The notes: generated by a model from the letters alone, not told the origin. A stretch of 64,000 nt of DNA from an uncultured Ignavibacteria bacterium (GCA_913061095.1 CAJXVM010000018.1:36828-100827); one strand, 5' to 3'; positions 47,763 to 57,835 are shown, counted from the stretch's first letter. Numbers and translations: made by a program.

Positions 47763-49841
47763 TCAGCGCAGATGCCGATTGGCGGACTGCAGTTCGACAA
47801 CGTAGAACTCCACGCGGCGGTTGCGCGCCCTTCCCTCTTCGGTCTCCGTGTCGGCAATGGGCTGATGCTCACCGAAGCCGACCACACGCAGACGGTCGGG
47901 GTCCACGCCTTCGGAAACGAGGAATTCCTTCACGGACGAAGCGCGGCGCTCGGAGAGATTCTGGTTGTATTCCTCCTCACCGTCCGAGTCGGTGTGTCCC
48001 CGTATCTCGACGATCATCTGCGGATGGCTGCGGAACAGCTGCACCGACTCGCGCAGAATTGGGATGTATTCCTCGCGCACTTCGTCGCGGTCGAATTCGA
48101 AGGTGATATTGCAGAAGGTCAGCATGTCGCCCTGTCGCAGCTGCAGGGAATCCAGACGCAGGGGCATGCGCGTGCCTCCGCCCGGCGGCTGCGGTTCGAC
48201 ATGCCGAACGCTGCGGCGGTGAAAGCGCGCATATGCCTCGGCGCTGCTCTCGCCCGGACGCCGCACAAAACTGCTGTCATAGGCCGGCAGGGCGGCGACC
48301 AGGCTGTCGAGATTTTTCGGCGCGCGCGGCAGCTGCTGCAGACGGCGCGAGACCACCGGCGCGATGAGATAGGAAACACCTCCCCCCGGCAGGGGACGCG
48401 TTTCGATCAGCTCCGCATAATAGGGCTGTGAACGGCGCGGCGACACGGGGGCTTCTTCCTCACTCCGATCTTCATTGGCAAGGGGATCGGTGCGCGAGGA
48501 AAACACTTCCTCCGCATCGCCCAGTCCGTCACCGTCGGTGTCGGGATTCAGTGGATTGGTGCCGTAATAGGCGATCTCGTCGTAGTCGAGCAGTTCATCG
48601 GTGTCCGTGTCTTCACTGCGTGGGTTCGTCGCATATGTCACGACTTCGTTGAAATCAAAAATACCGTCGTCGTCGGTGTCTGGCCGCAGCGGATCGGTGT
48701 CATGCACTTTGGTCTCGGCAAAATCGTCGAGTCCATCGTAATCGGTATCGGGATTGCGCGGATCGGTGTTGTACAGGATGACTTCCTCATAGTCGCTGAG
48801 AACGTCCTCGTCAGTGTCGGGATTGCGCGGATCGGTGTTGTACACCATGACTTCGTCTTTGTCGGAGAGGCGGTCTTCATCGGTGTCGGCTTTCACGGGA
48901 TCAGTACCGTATTTCGTGATCTCGAAGTAGTCGCCGAGTCCGTCATCATCGGTGTCCGGCCGCAGTGGACTGGTCGTATACACGCGCACCTCCTCGTAAT
49001 CCGTCAGTCCGTCTACATCGGTGTCGACGTCATACGGACTGGTGCCCAGCTCCGATTCCTCGGTGTTGGCGAGCAGGTCACCGTCGTAGTCCTTGCTTTC
49101 GAAAAGATAATACCGCACGCCGATTGTCATCGAAAGGTAGCTGTCACCTCCTGCCGATGGGATGTCGATACTTTTATTGCGAACGCGGTTGTACTCGCGC
49201 GCGAGTTCTTCGGGATCGTACGCATCGAAATCCCCGTTGAATAAAAAGGTATTCCGCAGCATCAGCGTCAGCGACAGGTTGCGCAGGAGGAACAGTTCTG
49301 CTCCCGCCCCTACCGGCACGGCAATCGCAGCGGGGAAGTCGGCCGTGGGCCGCAGGCGTCCGTCATCGAAATCGTCCGCCTGATACAGCGTCACCCCGGC
49401 GCCGGCGGTCAGGAAAACATTCGTGAAGGAACGCGGCATGAGGTTGAGCTGCGCGGAGAGGTCGAAGGCCGTATAGGAGATACTGCGTGCGAAGACGCCA
49501 TCGCCGTCGCCGGGGAACTGGAAGTCGTAGATCGTGCGATTGCGTCCGTCGGCGCTGCGCTCGAGCGGCAGGCTCCCAAGATCGGCGGTAAAGGCGAGTG
49601 TCAGCTCGGGAAACACCGAATAACCGAGCGCCAGCATCGCGTGCGCGCCGTCGTATCCACCCTCGAACTCCCCGAAATAGGTGGCCGCTCCGCCGCCTGC
49701 ATACAGCGACAGCAGACGTCCCGCATAGCGCATCGGCGCCTTTTCCGCGACCAGCAGCTGCGCCGCCGTCGATTCCGACAGGAGCACCGCCAGGACACAG
49801 ATCATGGCGAACAGGTTCATATGCCGGGAGAGGACGGACAT
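47763..49841 (-). CDS. OmpA-family outer-membrane protein with barrel and TSP3 repeats
   Basis: 692 residues if the ATG at 49841 is used; 49820 is also possible and neither has a strong ribosome site. Signal peptide (AMICVLAVLLSESTAA), N-terminal barrel (about 20-270), about ten TSP3 calcium repeats (DTDDDGLGDYFE..YGTDP and similar), a linker, and an OmpA-like C-terminal domain (about 570-685: FEFDRDEVREEYIPIL, EIRGHTDSDGEEEYNQNLSERRA in two blocks, GFGEHQPIA, RARNRRVEF). The last domain binds peptidoglycan; the TSP3 region may form a rigid calcium-dependent spacer. First gene of the operon with the TSP3 barrel and the TPR kinase. Confidence 0.92.
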   Translation of the reverse strand: MSVLSRHMNLFAMICVLAVLLSESTAAQLLVAEKAPMRYAGRLLSLYAGGGAATYFGEFEGGYDGAHAMLALGYSVFPELTLAFTADLGSLPLERSADGRNRTIYDFQFPGDGDGVFARSISYTAFDLSAQLNLMPRSFTNVFLTAGAGVTLYQADDFDDGRLRPTADFPAAIAVPVGAGAELFLLRNLSLTLMLRNTFLFNGDFDAYDPEELAREYNRVRNKSIDIPSAGGDSYLSMTIGVRYYLFESKDYDGDLLANTEESELGTSPYDVDTDVDGLTDYEEVRVYTTSPLRPDTDDDGLGDYFEITKYGTDPVKADTDEDRLSDKDEVMVYNTDPRNPDTDEDVLSDYEEVILYNTDPRNPDTDYDGLDDFAETKVHDTDPLRPDTDDDGIFDFNEVVTYATNPRSEDTDTDELLDYDEIAYYGTNPLNPDTDGDGLGDAEEVFSSRTDPLANEDRSEEEAPVSPRRSQPYYAELIETRPLPGGGVSYLIAPVVSRRLQQLPRAPKNLDSLVAALPAYDSSFVRRPGESSAEAYARFHRRSVRHVEPQPPGGGTRMPLRLDSLQLRQGDMLTFCNITFEFDRDEVREEYIPILRESVQLFRSHPQMIVEIRGHTDSDGEEEYNQNLSERRASSVKEFLVSEGVDPDRLRVVGFGEHQPIADTETEEGRARNRRVEFYVVELQSANRHLR

Positions 49842-50068
49842 CTGAGCATGCACGATAGATAAATAATTTCCTACCACATTATCGTGAACACAGGTCAAAA
49901 CAGCAAACCGCCCACGAGTACGGGTGGAAGAGCGAATCACCGGAACGCAGGCAATATAGTGCATTTCCCCGAGGCGGAACAGCGGCCACTCCGGCGCGGA
50001 TGCCTTGGCAGAGGTGCTCCGCTGAGGAGATCCCTGCAGGGATGCATCATTGCGAACGTCACAATGCG

Positions 50069-50125
50069 GATGCAGCGCTCGCCGATGCAGCGCTCACCGA
50101 TGCAGCGCTCGCCGATGCAGCGCTC
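50069..50125. repeat. 15-bp tandem repeat, 3.8 copies, running into the BamA-like gene's stop codon
   Basis: Units of GATGCAGCGCTCGCC start at 50069, 50084, 50099 and 50114 (second unit CTCACC). The last partial unit ends inside the minus-strand stop codon (50124-50126). This is the second array in the window that touches a stop codon. Confidence 0.9.
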
Positions 50126-52736
50126 AGAATGTAAATCCGGTACTGACGTAGAATGCGAGGCGTTCGCGCGAATGCGCGGCCTGCACACTGAGGGCGAGAC
50201 GCCGGCTGATGGCGGCGATCCACAGTCCTCCCCCGAAGCCCGCATGCACACGCTGTGATTCCTCCCCCGCCGTGAAAACGCGTCCGGCATCCGCAAATGC
50301 CGTGCATCCCCATTCCCCCGGCAGGAACAGCAGCATGCGTCCACAGGAGACGCGCAGCTCGGCGCTGCCGAACATCGCCGCGTCACCGGCGAAACGCTCG
50401 CGCGTGAATCCGCGAAGCGCATATTTACCTCCGAGATAGGCGGCGTGGAAGAAGGGGTAGCGCCCCCAGATCTTGCGCCCCATGCCGTGCAGCGCCAGCG
50501 TGATCCGTTCGCTGAACGGCAAATAGGCGCGTAGGTCGAGCGTGCCGTCGGCAAAATGATGCCGGTTTGTCAGCATGACCGGGAAGTACATCCCGGACAG
50601 TCGCGCGTAGCTTCCGCGCATGGGGACGCGCGCATTGTCGCGGCGATCCCAGATGATATCTCCGAAAATCTCTCCGTATTTGAACACGCCCGTGCCGTAG
50701 GGCTGCTCATTTCGCAGGAGGCTGTTCGCATCCGCAGATACTTCTGAATAACGGTATGCCGCCCCCATTTCGAACGAGAGCGTGGAAGACGGCGAGAAGC
50801 GCAGGGCGGGTCGGATGTCCACGATCTCCTGGCGAAGGAGGTAGAAATCCATGTCCTCGAGCGTTTCGTCTCTTGCGGACTCGTTCCCGAAGCCATAGAA
50901 GCGCGACTGCGACATTTCACTGTGAAAGACGGAGAGATGGAGCAGCACGCCGGGCATGCTCGAGGTGTACAGCACATCGGAATGCAGCTGCACATCGCCC
51001 AGCGTCGTCGCATACGCCGCCGAGAGCGCCATGCGCCACGCGTAGGGATCCTTTCGGAATCCGTAGCGGGTGAACACCGGTCCGCCGCCGACGATGAAGC
51101 CGTCATCGGAACTGAAGGTAAAGCGGGGATCGAAACGCAGGGAGCTGCCGCGGTCCTCCACCAGCGGTTCGAAGCGGTCAGCATGGGATGCGGGGGGCAG
51201 CGTTTCACGGCTGTCGAAGGTCGTGCCGGCACCGAGCACGACGGTATCGGGCACATCGTCGTCATAGAACCAGGTGACATGCTCCGCGCGCGGGAACGGC
51301 GTCACGCGCAGGAACCAGCCATGCACGAGGGATGAATCGATCAGCACGTCAGAGCCCGCCCCGGCAACGATGCGCACATCGATACTTGCGTCCGTTTCTC
51401 CCGAGACTGTGACGGTGTCATCCCCGGCGAGGGCATGGATGCGCAGCTCGCCGGTCTCACCGCGCAGAAACCGCCGGTGATAGGGCTGCGTCCCGGGTCG
51501 TCCGGTGATGCGCACGTCGACCGCGCCGCCGTCTTCGCGCAGCACCGTAATGCTGTCACCGCCCAATGATCCGAACACGTCAACGGTGCGGGCCAGCAGA
51601 CGGTAGAAGTCGCGGGCCAGTTCGGGGAGACAGTCGCGCCGCTGGCGAATCATGCGCCGCAGCGGCGGGATCACGGACCGGTGCAGCGCGAATGGGAGCA
51701 GCAGGAGTGCGCTGTCGATCGCGGTGTCGCTGAGTCGTGCCTGAATATCCCGCGCAACGGTATCCCAAGCGGATGCCGGCAGTGCGGCGAGCAGCCGCCT
51801 GTCGAGATGACGGGCGGTCCATGTCAGTGATTTCAGATTGGGCTCGGGAGTATCATAGCTCTGCAACGGACGCACCAGCAGCTCGACCACCGAAGGGATG
51901 AGACCGTCGAAGAGTGAAAACGACTGCTCCCTGCCGCGCGGCAGTGCTTCCCAGACCGTCACCTCCTCCTCATAATGTGCATGCCAGAGCCACTGGTCCG
52001 CGTCACGGCTCCAGTCGCCGAGCAGCACGTCCATGAGCCGCGCCCTGCAGTACTGCCGGACGTCCACGCGATGTTCGTCGTTCGCTTCAATCAGCGTGAG
52101 GACGGTGTAGGTCGTGGCCCAGGCCGGATCGGGCCCGTCGTACTGCGGTGTCCCGTTTGCGGGAGTGACGAGCGGTGCGGGCGGTTCCTGTTCGAGCATC
52201 CCCGCATCATCGACGAAGCGCGGCCAGGCGTGCAGTGCGGGATTATCGCGCAGTGCGACGGGTATCGGCTGCGGGACGGCGAGTCCGGCGCGGCGATCGA
52301 GCGCGGCAGCGACGACCGGCGCAAACGGGAGCATGGTGGTAATCTGGTCGCGCATGGTGCGTGTCACCACCGCCCGGCGGATGTCGGGACGCCACGCTGT
52401 CGCAGGATCACGGTTAATCACCCGGTATCGGAAAAGGCGTCCGTCCGCGCTGCGCAGAAAGAGCGCATGCGACTCGATCTTTGCTCCCGAGCGCAGTGGT
52501 GTGAGTCCGCCGGCGACACTGTCAATGTCGACCATCGGCACCGTGACCGGCGTTGTCCAGGCCTGCCGCCAGTGCGCTCCGAGCAGCGTGCGGCGCAGTC
52601 CGCCCGCCTCATACGAAGCACCGAGCACCTGCGTCAGGGAATCCTGTGCGGCGGTCCACTGCGGAGTAGCCAGTGCTGAGAGGGAAATGATGTATGCAGC
52701 GCGCAGCAGCACGCGCCGCAGTTGCCGGTGATTCAT
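50124..52736 (-). CDS. BamA/TamA-like outer-membrane protein with a large N-terminal domain
   Basis: 870 residues with signal peptide (1-30). Residues about 35-400 are a soluble domain without recognisable POTRA repeats. Residues about 410-500 hold beta-rich segments with an RTX-like AGAGSDVLIDSS. From about 545 a surface-antigen (D15) type barrel runs to the C-terminus, with alternating strands (SLRFDPRFTFSSDDGFIVGGG, YLGGKYALRGFTRERFAG) and a terminal aromatic STGFTF, the usual C-terminal strand for BAM recognition. The LRGF motif in the barrel matches the Omp85 loop-6 type signature (VRGF). The role is unknown; it is unlikely to be the essential BamA because POTRA domains are not seen. Confidence 0.82.
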   Translation of the reverse strand: MNHRQLRRVLLRAAYIISLSALATPQWTAAQDSLTQVLGASYEAGGLRRTLLGAHWRQAWTTPVTVPMVDIDSVAGGLTPLRSGAKIESHALFLRSADGRLFRYRVINRDPATAWRPDIRRAVVTRTMRDQITTMLPFAPVVAAALDRRAGLAVPQPIPVALRDNPALHAWPRFVDDAGMLEQEPPAPLVTPANGTPQYDGPDPAWATTYTVLTLIEANDEHRVDVRQYCRARLMDVLLGDWSRDADQWLWHAHYEEEVTVWEALPRGREQSFSLFDGLIPSVVELLVRPLQSYDTPEPNLKSLTWTARHLDRRLLAALPASAWDTVARDIQARLSDTAIDSALLLLPFALHRSVIPPLRRMIRQRRDCLPELARDFYRLLARTVDVFGSLGGDSITVLREDGGAVDVRITGRPGTQPYHRRFLRGETGELRIHALAGDDTVTVSGETDASIDVRIVAGAGSDVLIDSSLVHGWFLRVTPFPRAEHVTWFYDDDVPDTVVLGAGTTFDSRETLPPASHADRFEPLVEDRGSSLRFDPRFTFSSDDGFIVGGGPVFTRYGFRKDPYAWRMALSAAYATTLGDVQLHSDVLYTSSMPGVLLHLSVFHSEMSQSRFYGFGNESARDETLEDMDFYLLRQEIVDIRPALRFSPSSTLSFEMGAAYRYSEVSADANSLLRNEQPYGTGVFKYGEIFGDIIWDRRDNARVPMRGSYARLSGMYFPVMLTNRHHFADGTLDLRAYLPFSERITLALHGMGRKIWGRYPFFHAAYLGGKYALRGFTRERFAGDAAMFGSAELRVSCGRMLLFLPGEWGCTAFADAGRVFTAGEESQRVHAGFGGGLWIAAISRRLALSVQAAHSRERLAFYVSTGFTF

Positions 52737-52818
52737 CGTTCATTAAAAACGCACGTCCCACTCTGAAATGCAAGTGGCGGAAACGGACGGTTTCCCTGCA
52801 TTTCCCACATCAAAGACC

Positions 52819-52847
52819 TTTACTCTGTCAACGGAAAATACTACACT
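52819..52847 (+). promoter_or_regulatory. candidate promoter of the VWA/ASH gene
   Basis: TTTACT (52819-52824), 17-bp spacer, TACACT (52842-52847), ending 55 bp before the ATG at 52903. Each hexamer matches four of six sigma-70 positions. Confidence 0.35.
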
Positions 52848-52902
52848 GTGGATGCAGCTCTGTGAGCACCTTTTTTGTAACCGCCCTTTACCTGGAGATG
52901 CG

Positions 52903-55900
52903 ATGAGACGAACAGCGTTCATGTTCGCCGCGGCGTTCGTGGTGATCTTCTCATGTCATGTCTCAGCACCGGCACAGACCGTCGGGCCCATTCTCGAATT
53001 CTCTCCTCCCATTGTCATCTTCGATACGGCATCCTGCGGACGCATGAGCACCGCCTCGCTCGTCATCCGCAACACCGGGGACGCGGCATCGACCGTCCAT
53101 GCGATTGACGATGTCGTCGCGCCATTTGCCGGGAATCTCGAAGCGCCCTTCACGCTCGGTCCGGGCGAACAGCGGGAGGTGACACTGACCTACACGCCGA
53201 CCCGCGCACCACGTGGAGACAGTCTGGTGCTCGACATGGTCGCCGACAATCCCGTGCCTGCCGCAATGGGCTTCCTGTTCGACCTCAGCACGGGCATGGC
53301 CGAAAATTTCGGCGGCGGCACCCGCATCGCCGCGGCGCGGTCGGCGTGCTCCGACTTTCTCGACCGGGTCATGAACGCCGGTTCGACCGGACACGAGGGT
53401 GCGGTCTACGGATACAATACCACATCGAATTTCCGCCTGCTGCGAAATTTCAGTGACGACCGCGCTGTCATCAAGAGCGCCCTTCCGTCCGCCGCCACCG
53501 GCGAACACGCCTGCGCCTGGGATGCCATGCAGCGTTCCATCACGCTGATACAGAACAGGAGCATGCGGAAAATGCTGATCGTGTTCTCCGGCAGCAAGGA
53601 TGCCGGGCGCGGCCAGTGCGGTCCGGTCTCCGCCGCGGGGGTAATCAACAGCGCGACATCGGCGAATATCGCGGTGTACACAATCGCATTCAGCGGCGAT
53701 GATGCATCCGACCTGCAGAGCATCGCCCAGCAGACCGGCGGCCGCTACGCGCGTGTCACCACCACCGGTGAACTGCAATCCGCCATGGACGCCATCGTCA
53801 CCGACCTGCAATACAATGTGCCGCAGCAGCTGGTGCTGCGCGGCGAAGCCGTCTCGCCCGTGCTGGAGTTTTTCCCGCGGTACCGTGTGTTCCCCACGAC
53901 ACTCGTCGGTGACACGGCGCGCCGCCGGGTGGGACTGCACAACACCGGCACCGCACCGCTTCATGTGCGCGATATTGACGGGCGGCATGCCGCGCTGGGA
54001 TTCGATATCCCCGAGACCATCATGCCCGGGGATTCGGCGGTCATCGACCTGCTCTTCCATCCCGTGCGGCAGGATCTCCTCGACGAAAGCCTGACCGTGC
54101 ATTACAACGCCTGTGAAAACGGTTCGGAATCGATCCGCCTGACCGGGATGGGCTACGAAGCGGAGCATCCGGCAATTGGTCCCGTGCTCGTGACCGCGCC
54201 CGCGGTGCTGGATTTCGGTGACGTCCTCTGTTCCACGATGCACACGCGCGGGATCACGCTGCGCAACGCCGGCGATGAAGAGATGACGGTGGCTCCCGTG
54301 GTTCTCGCCAATCGTTTCCTCGGCGACACGCCACCGACACGTCTGCTCTCGCCGGGCGCGATTGATACGTTTCATCTCCGTTACAGTCCGGGCGGATACC
54401 TGGGCGCAGACAGCGGCACGGTGCTCATCCCGGATCCCCCGGGACGCGCGTCCCGCTCGGCCATGGCGGTGCTCGACATGAGTGAATCCATGGGCGCAGC
54501 CTTCGACGGGGAGATCACGCGTGCCGAAGCGACACAGCTCGCGCTCGGCCAACTCATCGCGGATATCGCGCGCACACCCGAGATCCGGGATTCCCTCGGT
54601 GTCATCGCCGCGAGGAAGGAAGTGACCGTCCTGCTGCAGCCGCTGACACATGACAAGGCGGCGCTCGCGGGCATTTCCGAACGACCGGGCGTCCGTGACA
54701 GCACCTGCGTCGGTGCGGCGATCACGGCGGCGCTCCGGGAACTGACATCCACGCAGAATCCGCGCAGCGTCATCGTCTTCACCGCGACGGGAGACCCGGA
54801 CACCGCGATCTGCGGCATGACGGATTTCCGCACGCTGGAAGAGGACGCGCTCGATCTGGATGCCATACTGCACTGCATCGTGCTCGGTGCGGCCGAAGCG
54901 GATTCACTTGCAGCGCTGTGCAACGCGACCGGCGGAGTCTTCCGCCGCGCCGGCAATCTCGCACAGCTGGCGGGAGCACTGGGAGCGATCCGCGCGAAAG
55001 AGGATGTCACCGAGGATATCGAGATCCCCCTGCGTGCGCGAAGCGTCTCCCCGCAGCTCGCGTTTGCGGACTCCTCCGCCGTCCGCTTCCCCGACACACG
55101 CGTCGGGGATCAGTCGTGCCGGGAAATCACCGTAATCAATACAGGTGAAAAACCGCTGGAGCTGCTGCGCGTCCTGCCGGCTCTGCCGGAGAATTTCCTC
55201 GTGGACGAGACGCTGCCGCTCACCATCCCACCGAACGGGAGCGCGGACATCACCTGCTGCTTCACTCCCGACAGTCCGGGGGAATCGACCGCTGATCTGC
55301 AGTTCGAGACCAATGCATGCGTGTACAATCCCGCGATCCGGCTCGAGGCGCATGGCTGGGACAGCAGCTCCGTGCTGATTTCTGGAAGTGTGCACACGAG
55401 GCCGGGATCGTTCGTGCGCATTCCCCTGAAACTGAGCCGTGCGCTTGACGCAGCATACGGTGTGCGCGACCTGAGCGTGACCGTGGCATATAATCCGACA
55501 CTGCTGTATCCCGACACGGATTTCCCGGCGGAGGATCCGTTCGGCCAGCCGCTGCTGGGCACGCAGGGATTCATGCGCCATGGATTCGATACCGCCCGCT
55601 CCATGGCCGCGACGGAGTATCACATCAGTCGCACGGAACCGGGAGAACAAGCGCTTGAGACCGCCGGAACCGAGCACCTGCTCGGCTCCCTGCGCATGCG
55701 CGTCTTTCTCGGGAATGCACTGTTCACCGACGTCCAGATCACGGAACTGCACAGCGAAGGCGGTGACTATCAGCTTCAGGGCCGCGGCGCGGTTCGCGTA
55801 TTCATCGACAGTCTCCCGTGGGTTGAGGAGCGCCTCATCGATCCGAGCGCACTGTACGGCATTTCCCTCGGCAAGCACCGGCCGAATCCCGTGCGCGGTA

Positions 55901-56118
55901 CAGCCGTCATTCCCTTCCGGCTCAGCGAAGCGACGCAGCTGCGCCTCGCGCTGTATGACAGCGACGGACGGCGCGTCCGCACGGTCAGGGAGGGATTCAT
56001 GTCCGCAGGCAGCTATGAGGAGCGGATCGATGTCCGTGGTCTCGCGGCAGGCGTCTATCTCTACCGCATCGAGACCGCGCGCGGCGCCGTTTCCCGCATC
56101 ATGCTGATCACCAGATAA
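52903..56118 (+). CDS. secreted protein with two VWA domains, ASH-type domains and a T9SS tail
   Basis: 1071 residues from the ATG at 52903, with GGAG upstream; the frame's earlier ATG lacks a signal peptide. Signal peptide 1-27. ASH/HYDIN-like (choice-of-anchor D) domains lie at about 30-110, 325-430, 435-510 and 720-820. VWA1 (about 120-300) starts FLFDLSTGM, a metal site lacking the second Ser. VWA2 (about 515-710) has the full DMSES of a MIDAS. A cohesin/dockerin-like segment (about 830-950) precedes a variant sorting domain (KHRPNPV, LYDSDGRRV, LAAGVYLYRI). It is probably a surface adhesin or scaffold. Operon with the barrel gene 12 bp downstream is likely. Confidence 0.87.
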   Translation: MRRTAFMFAAAFVVIFSCHVSAPAQTVGPILEFSPPIVIFDTASCGRMSTASLVIRNTGDAASTVHAIDDVVAPFAGNLEAPFTLGPGEQREVTLTYTPTRAPRGDSLVLDMVADNPVPAAMGFLFDLSTGMAENFGGGTRIAAARSACSDFLDRVMNAGSTGHEGAVYGYNTTSNFRLLRNFSDDRAVIKSALPSAATGEHACAWDAMQRSITLIQNRSMRKMLIVFSGSKDAGRGQCGPVSAAGVINSATSANIAVYTIAFSGDDASDLQSIAQQTGGRYARVTTTGELQSAMDAIVTDLQYNVPQQLVLRGEAVSPVLEFFPRYRVFPTTLVGDTARRRVGLHNTGTAPLHVRDIDGRHAALGFDIPETIMPGDSAVIDLLFHPVRQDLLDESLTVHYNACENGSESIRLTGMGYEAEHPAIGPVLVTAPAVLDFGDVLCSTMHTRGITLRNAGDEEMTVAPVVLANRFLGDTPPTRLLSPGAIDTFHLRYSPGGYLGADSGTVLIPDPPGRASRSAMAVLDMSESMGAAFDGEITRAEATQLALGQLIADIARTPEIRDSLGVIAARKEVTVLLQPLTHDKAALAGISERPGVRDSTCVGAAITAALRELTSTQNPRSVIVFTATGDPDTAICGMTDFRTLEEDALDLDAILHCIVLGAAEADSLAALCNATGGVFRRAGNLAQLAGALGAIRAKEDVTEDIEIPLRARSVSPQLAFADSSAVRFPDTRVGDQSCREITVINTGEKPLELLRVLPALPENFLVDETLPLTIPPNGSADITCCFTPDSPGESTADLQFETNACVYNPAIRLEAHGWDSSSVLISGSVHTRPGSFVRIPLKLSRALDAAYGVRDLSVTVAYNPTLLYPDTDFPAEDPFGQPLLGTQGFMRHGFDTARSMAATEYHISRTEPGEQALETAGTEHLLGSLRMRVFLGNALFTDVQITELHSEGGDYQLQGRGAVRVFIDSLPWVEERLIDPSALYGISLGKHRPNPVRGTAVIPFRLSEATQLRLALYDSDGRRVRTVREGFMSAGSYEERIDVRGLAAGVYLYRIETARGAVSRIMLITR

Positions 56119-56130
56119 CCGGAGGATGCC

Positions 56131-56901
56131 ATGAAACACATCATCATGCTGCTGGCGCTGATCATCTGCACACCGGGGATCCTGCTCGCGCAGGAGAACG
56201 ACACATCCACGAGAGCGGAACCAGCGGCGAAACGGGCACCGTCCATGGCCTTCGGCGTGTATTTCGGTGCGCTGGCTGCTTCACACAGCGGCGGCTTCAC
56301 GTTTCCCGACGAACAGCCGCCCGTCATTTCCTACGATGACGGCAGCGGAGTCGGCCCCGCATTCGGCATCCGCGCCGACATCCGCCTGCTGTCATCCCTG
56401 TCACTGTCGCCGCGGATCTTTGCCGAGTGCCGGCGCGGGACATTCACGAGCGATCCCTTTGTGATGGAAATCGTGGGACAGGACATGCAGCCGCAGGACA
56501 TGCGTCTCGAGGACGAGCTGGATGTCATCGTGCGTGTGGCGGGGCTGGATCTGCTCGTGCAGTGGCATCCCCTCCCCGTCAATCTGTATCTCGCTGCAGG
56601 TCCCTCGGTGGGACTCAAACTCTACGAGGAATTCACCGTCACCGAGAACATCCTCGAACCTGCGGGCGTAGCGTTCCTCGACGGCAGCCGCTCACGCGAA
56701 ATATACAGCGGGGATCCCGACAGGACGCGCGCATTTCATGCCGGGATCCGCGCGGGAGCGGGATACCTGCTGAGCCTCGGGAGCGATCTGGCGGCGGGCG
56801 CGGAGGTGTTGTATTTTCTTCCATTGCAGACCGTCACCGAGAATGATGACTGGTCGATGCAGGGACTGCAGGCGACACTGTCATTTCTCTTCCGCTTCTG
56901 A
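56131..56901 (+). CDS. outer-membrane beta-barrel protein, PorT-like
   Basis: 256 residues. Signal peptide 1-20, then an amphipathic beta pattern throughout (FGVYFGALAASHSGGF, FGIRADIRLLSSLSLSPRIFAE) ending in an aromatic terminal strand LSFLFRF. This is the eight-stranded outer-membrane barrel layout common in FCB bacteria. It lies 12 bp after the VWA/ASH gene, so co-expression is likely. Ligand unknown. Confidence 0.8.
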   Translation: MKHIIMLLALIICTPGILLAQENDTSTRAEPAAKRAPSMAFGVYFGALAASHSGGFTFPDEQPPVISYDDGSGVGPAFGIRADIRLLSSLSLSPRIFAECRRGTFTSDPFVMEIVGQDMQPQDMRLEDELDVIVRVAGLDLLVQWHPLPVNLYLAAGPSVGLKLYEEFTVTENILEPAGVAFLDGSRSREIYSGDPDRTRAFHAGIRAGAGYLLSLGSDLAAGAEVLYFLPLQTVTENDDWSMQGLQATLSFLFRF

Positions 56902-56943
56902 CATCCCCGACCTGTCACGAACCCATCACAACCAGGGAAACAC

Positions 56944-57711
56944 ATGAGCGATCTGTTTCGACTTGATGGAAAACGCGCCCTGATCACCGGCGGCACACGC
57001 GGCATCGGCCAGGCGATCACGGATCTCTTTCTGCGTCTCGGCGCCCAGCCCTGCGTCGTCGCGCGAGACACGGTGCTGCTCAACGAGCGCATGCACAACT
57101 GGCGAGGTATCTGCACCGACGTATACGGCATCGCCGCTGATGTCAGCACAGAAGAGGGACGCGACATGATCGTCACGGAAGTCGGTAAAATCTGGGACCG
57201 CCTCGACATCCTCGTCCACTGTGCGGGAACGAACATCCGCAGGAAGAGCACGGAGTATGACGCCGGGGAACTCGATCTGATTCTGCAGACCAACGCGGTA
57301 TCGGCCTTCGAGCTCAGCCGTCGTCTGTATCCGCTGCTTCGCGAATCGGGCGATGCCAGTATCGTGACCGTCGGGTCGACGGCAGGGCTGCGCACGGTTC
57401 CAACCGGCGCCCCGTACGCGATGAGCAAGGCCGCGCTGGATCAGCTCACGCGGTACTTCGCCGTAGAGTGGGCGGCGGACGGCATCCGCGCCAACAGCGT
57501 CGCGCCGTGGTACATCCGCACACCGCTCGTGGAGGGCGTGCTCGGCGACGAGGCGTATCTCGGACGGGTGCTGGACCGCACGCCACTCGGACGCATCGGC
57601 GAACCGGTGGAAGCAGCCGGCGCGGTGGCCTTCCTCTGCTCTTCAGCCGCGTCATACATCACCGGACAGACCATTGCCGTGGACGGTGGATTCCTGGCAA
57701 AAGGGATGTAG
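56944..57711 (+). CDS. short-chain dehydrogenase/reductase (tropinone reductase-like SDR)
   Basis: 255 residues, a classical SDR. The cofactor motif is TGGTRGIG (15-22), then HCAGTN (92-97), catalytic Ser145 (TVGSTAG), Tyr158 and Lys162 (YAMSK). After that comes [13 protein letters not shown], and the C-terminal [12 protein letters not shown] is standard. The pattern is closest to plant and bacterial tropinone reductase-like SDRs. The substrate cannot be read from sequence. It starts 42 bp after the barrel gene. Confidence 0.93.
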   Translation: MSDLFRLDGKRALITGGTRGIGQAITDLFLRLGAQPCVVARDTVLLNERMHNWRGICTDVYGIAADVSTEEGRDMIVTEVGKIWDRLDILVHCAGTNIRRKSTEYDAGELDLILQTNAVSAFELSRRLYPLLRESGDASIVTVGSTAGLRTVPTGAPYAMSKAALDQLTRYFAVEWAADGIRANSVAPWYIRTPLVEGVLGDEAYLGRVLDRTPLGRIGEPVEAAGAVAFLCSSAASYITGQTIAVDGGFLAKGM

Positions 57712-57835
57712 CACCGAAGGTCCCCCGGGTTTCAGGGACGGCACGCAATTCCTCCCTTTGATACGCTCTGCTTTTTCAATAATATTGTGTGTTAGCAAAG
57801 AAAGGGCCGGCGTTTTCATCCGTACCATATCGCGT

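Noticed and set aside
52963..54873. 636-codon minus-strand frame opposite the VWA/ASH gene
   Set aside because: Shadow of the plus-strand gene, with no ribosome site or recognisable motif.
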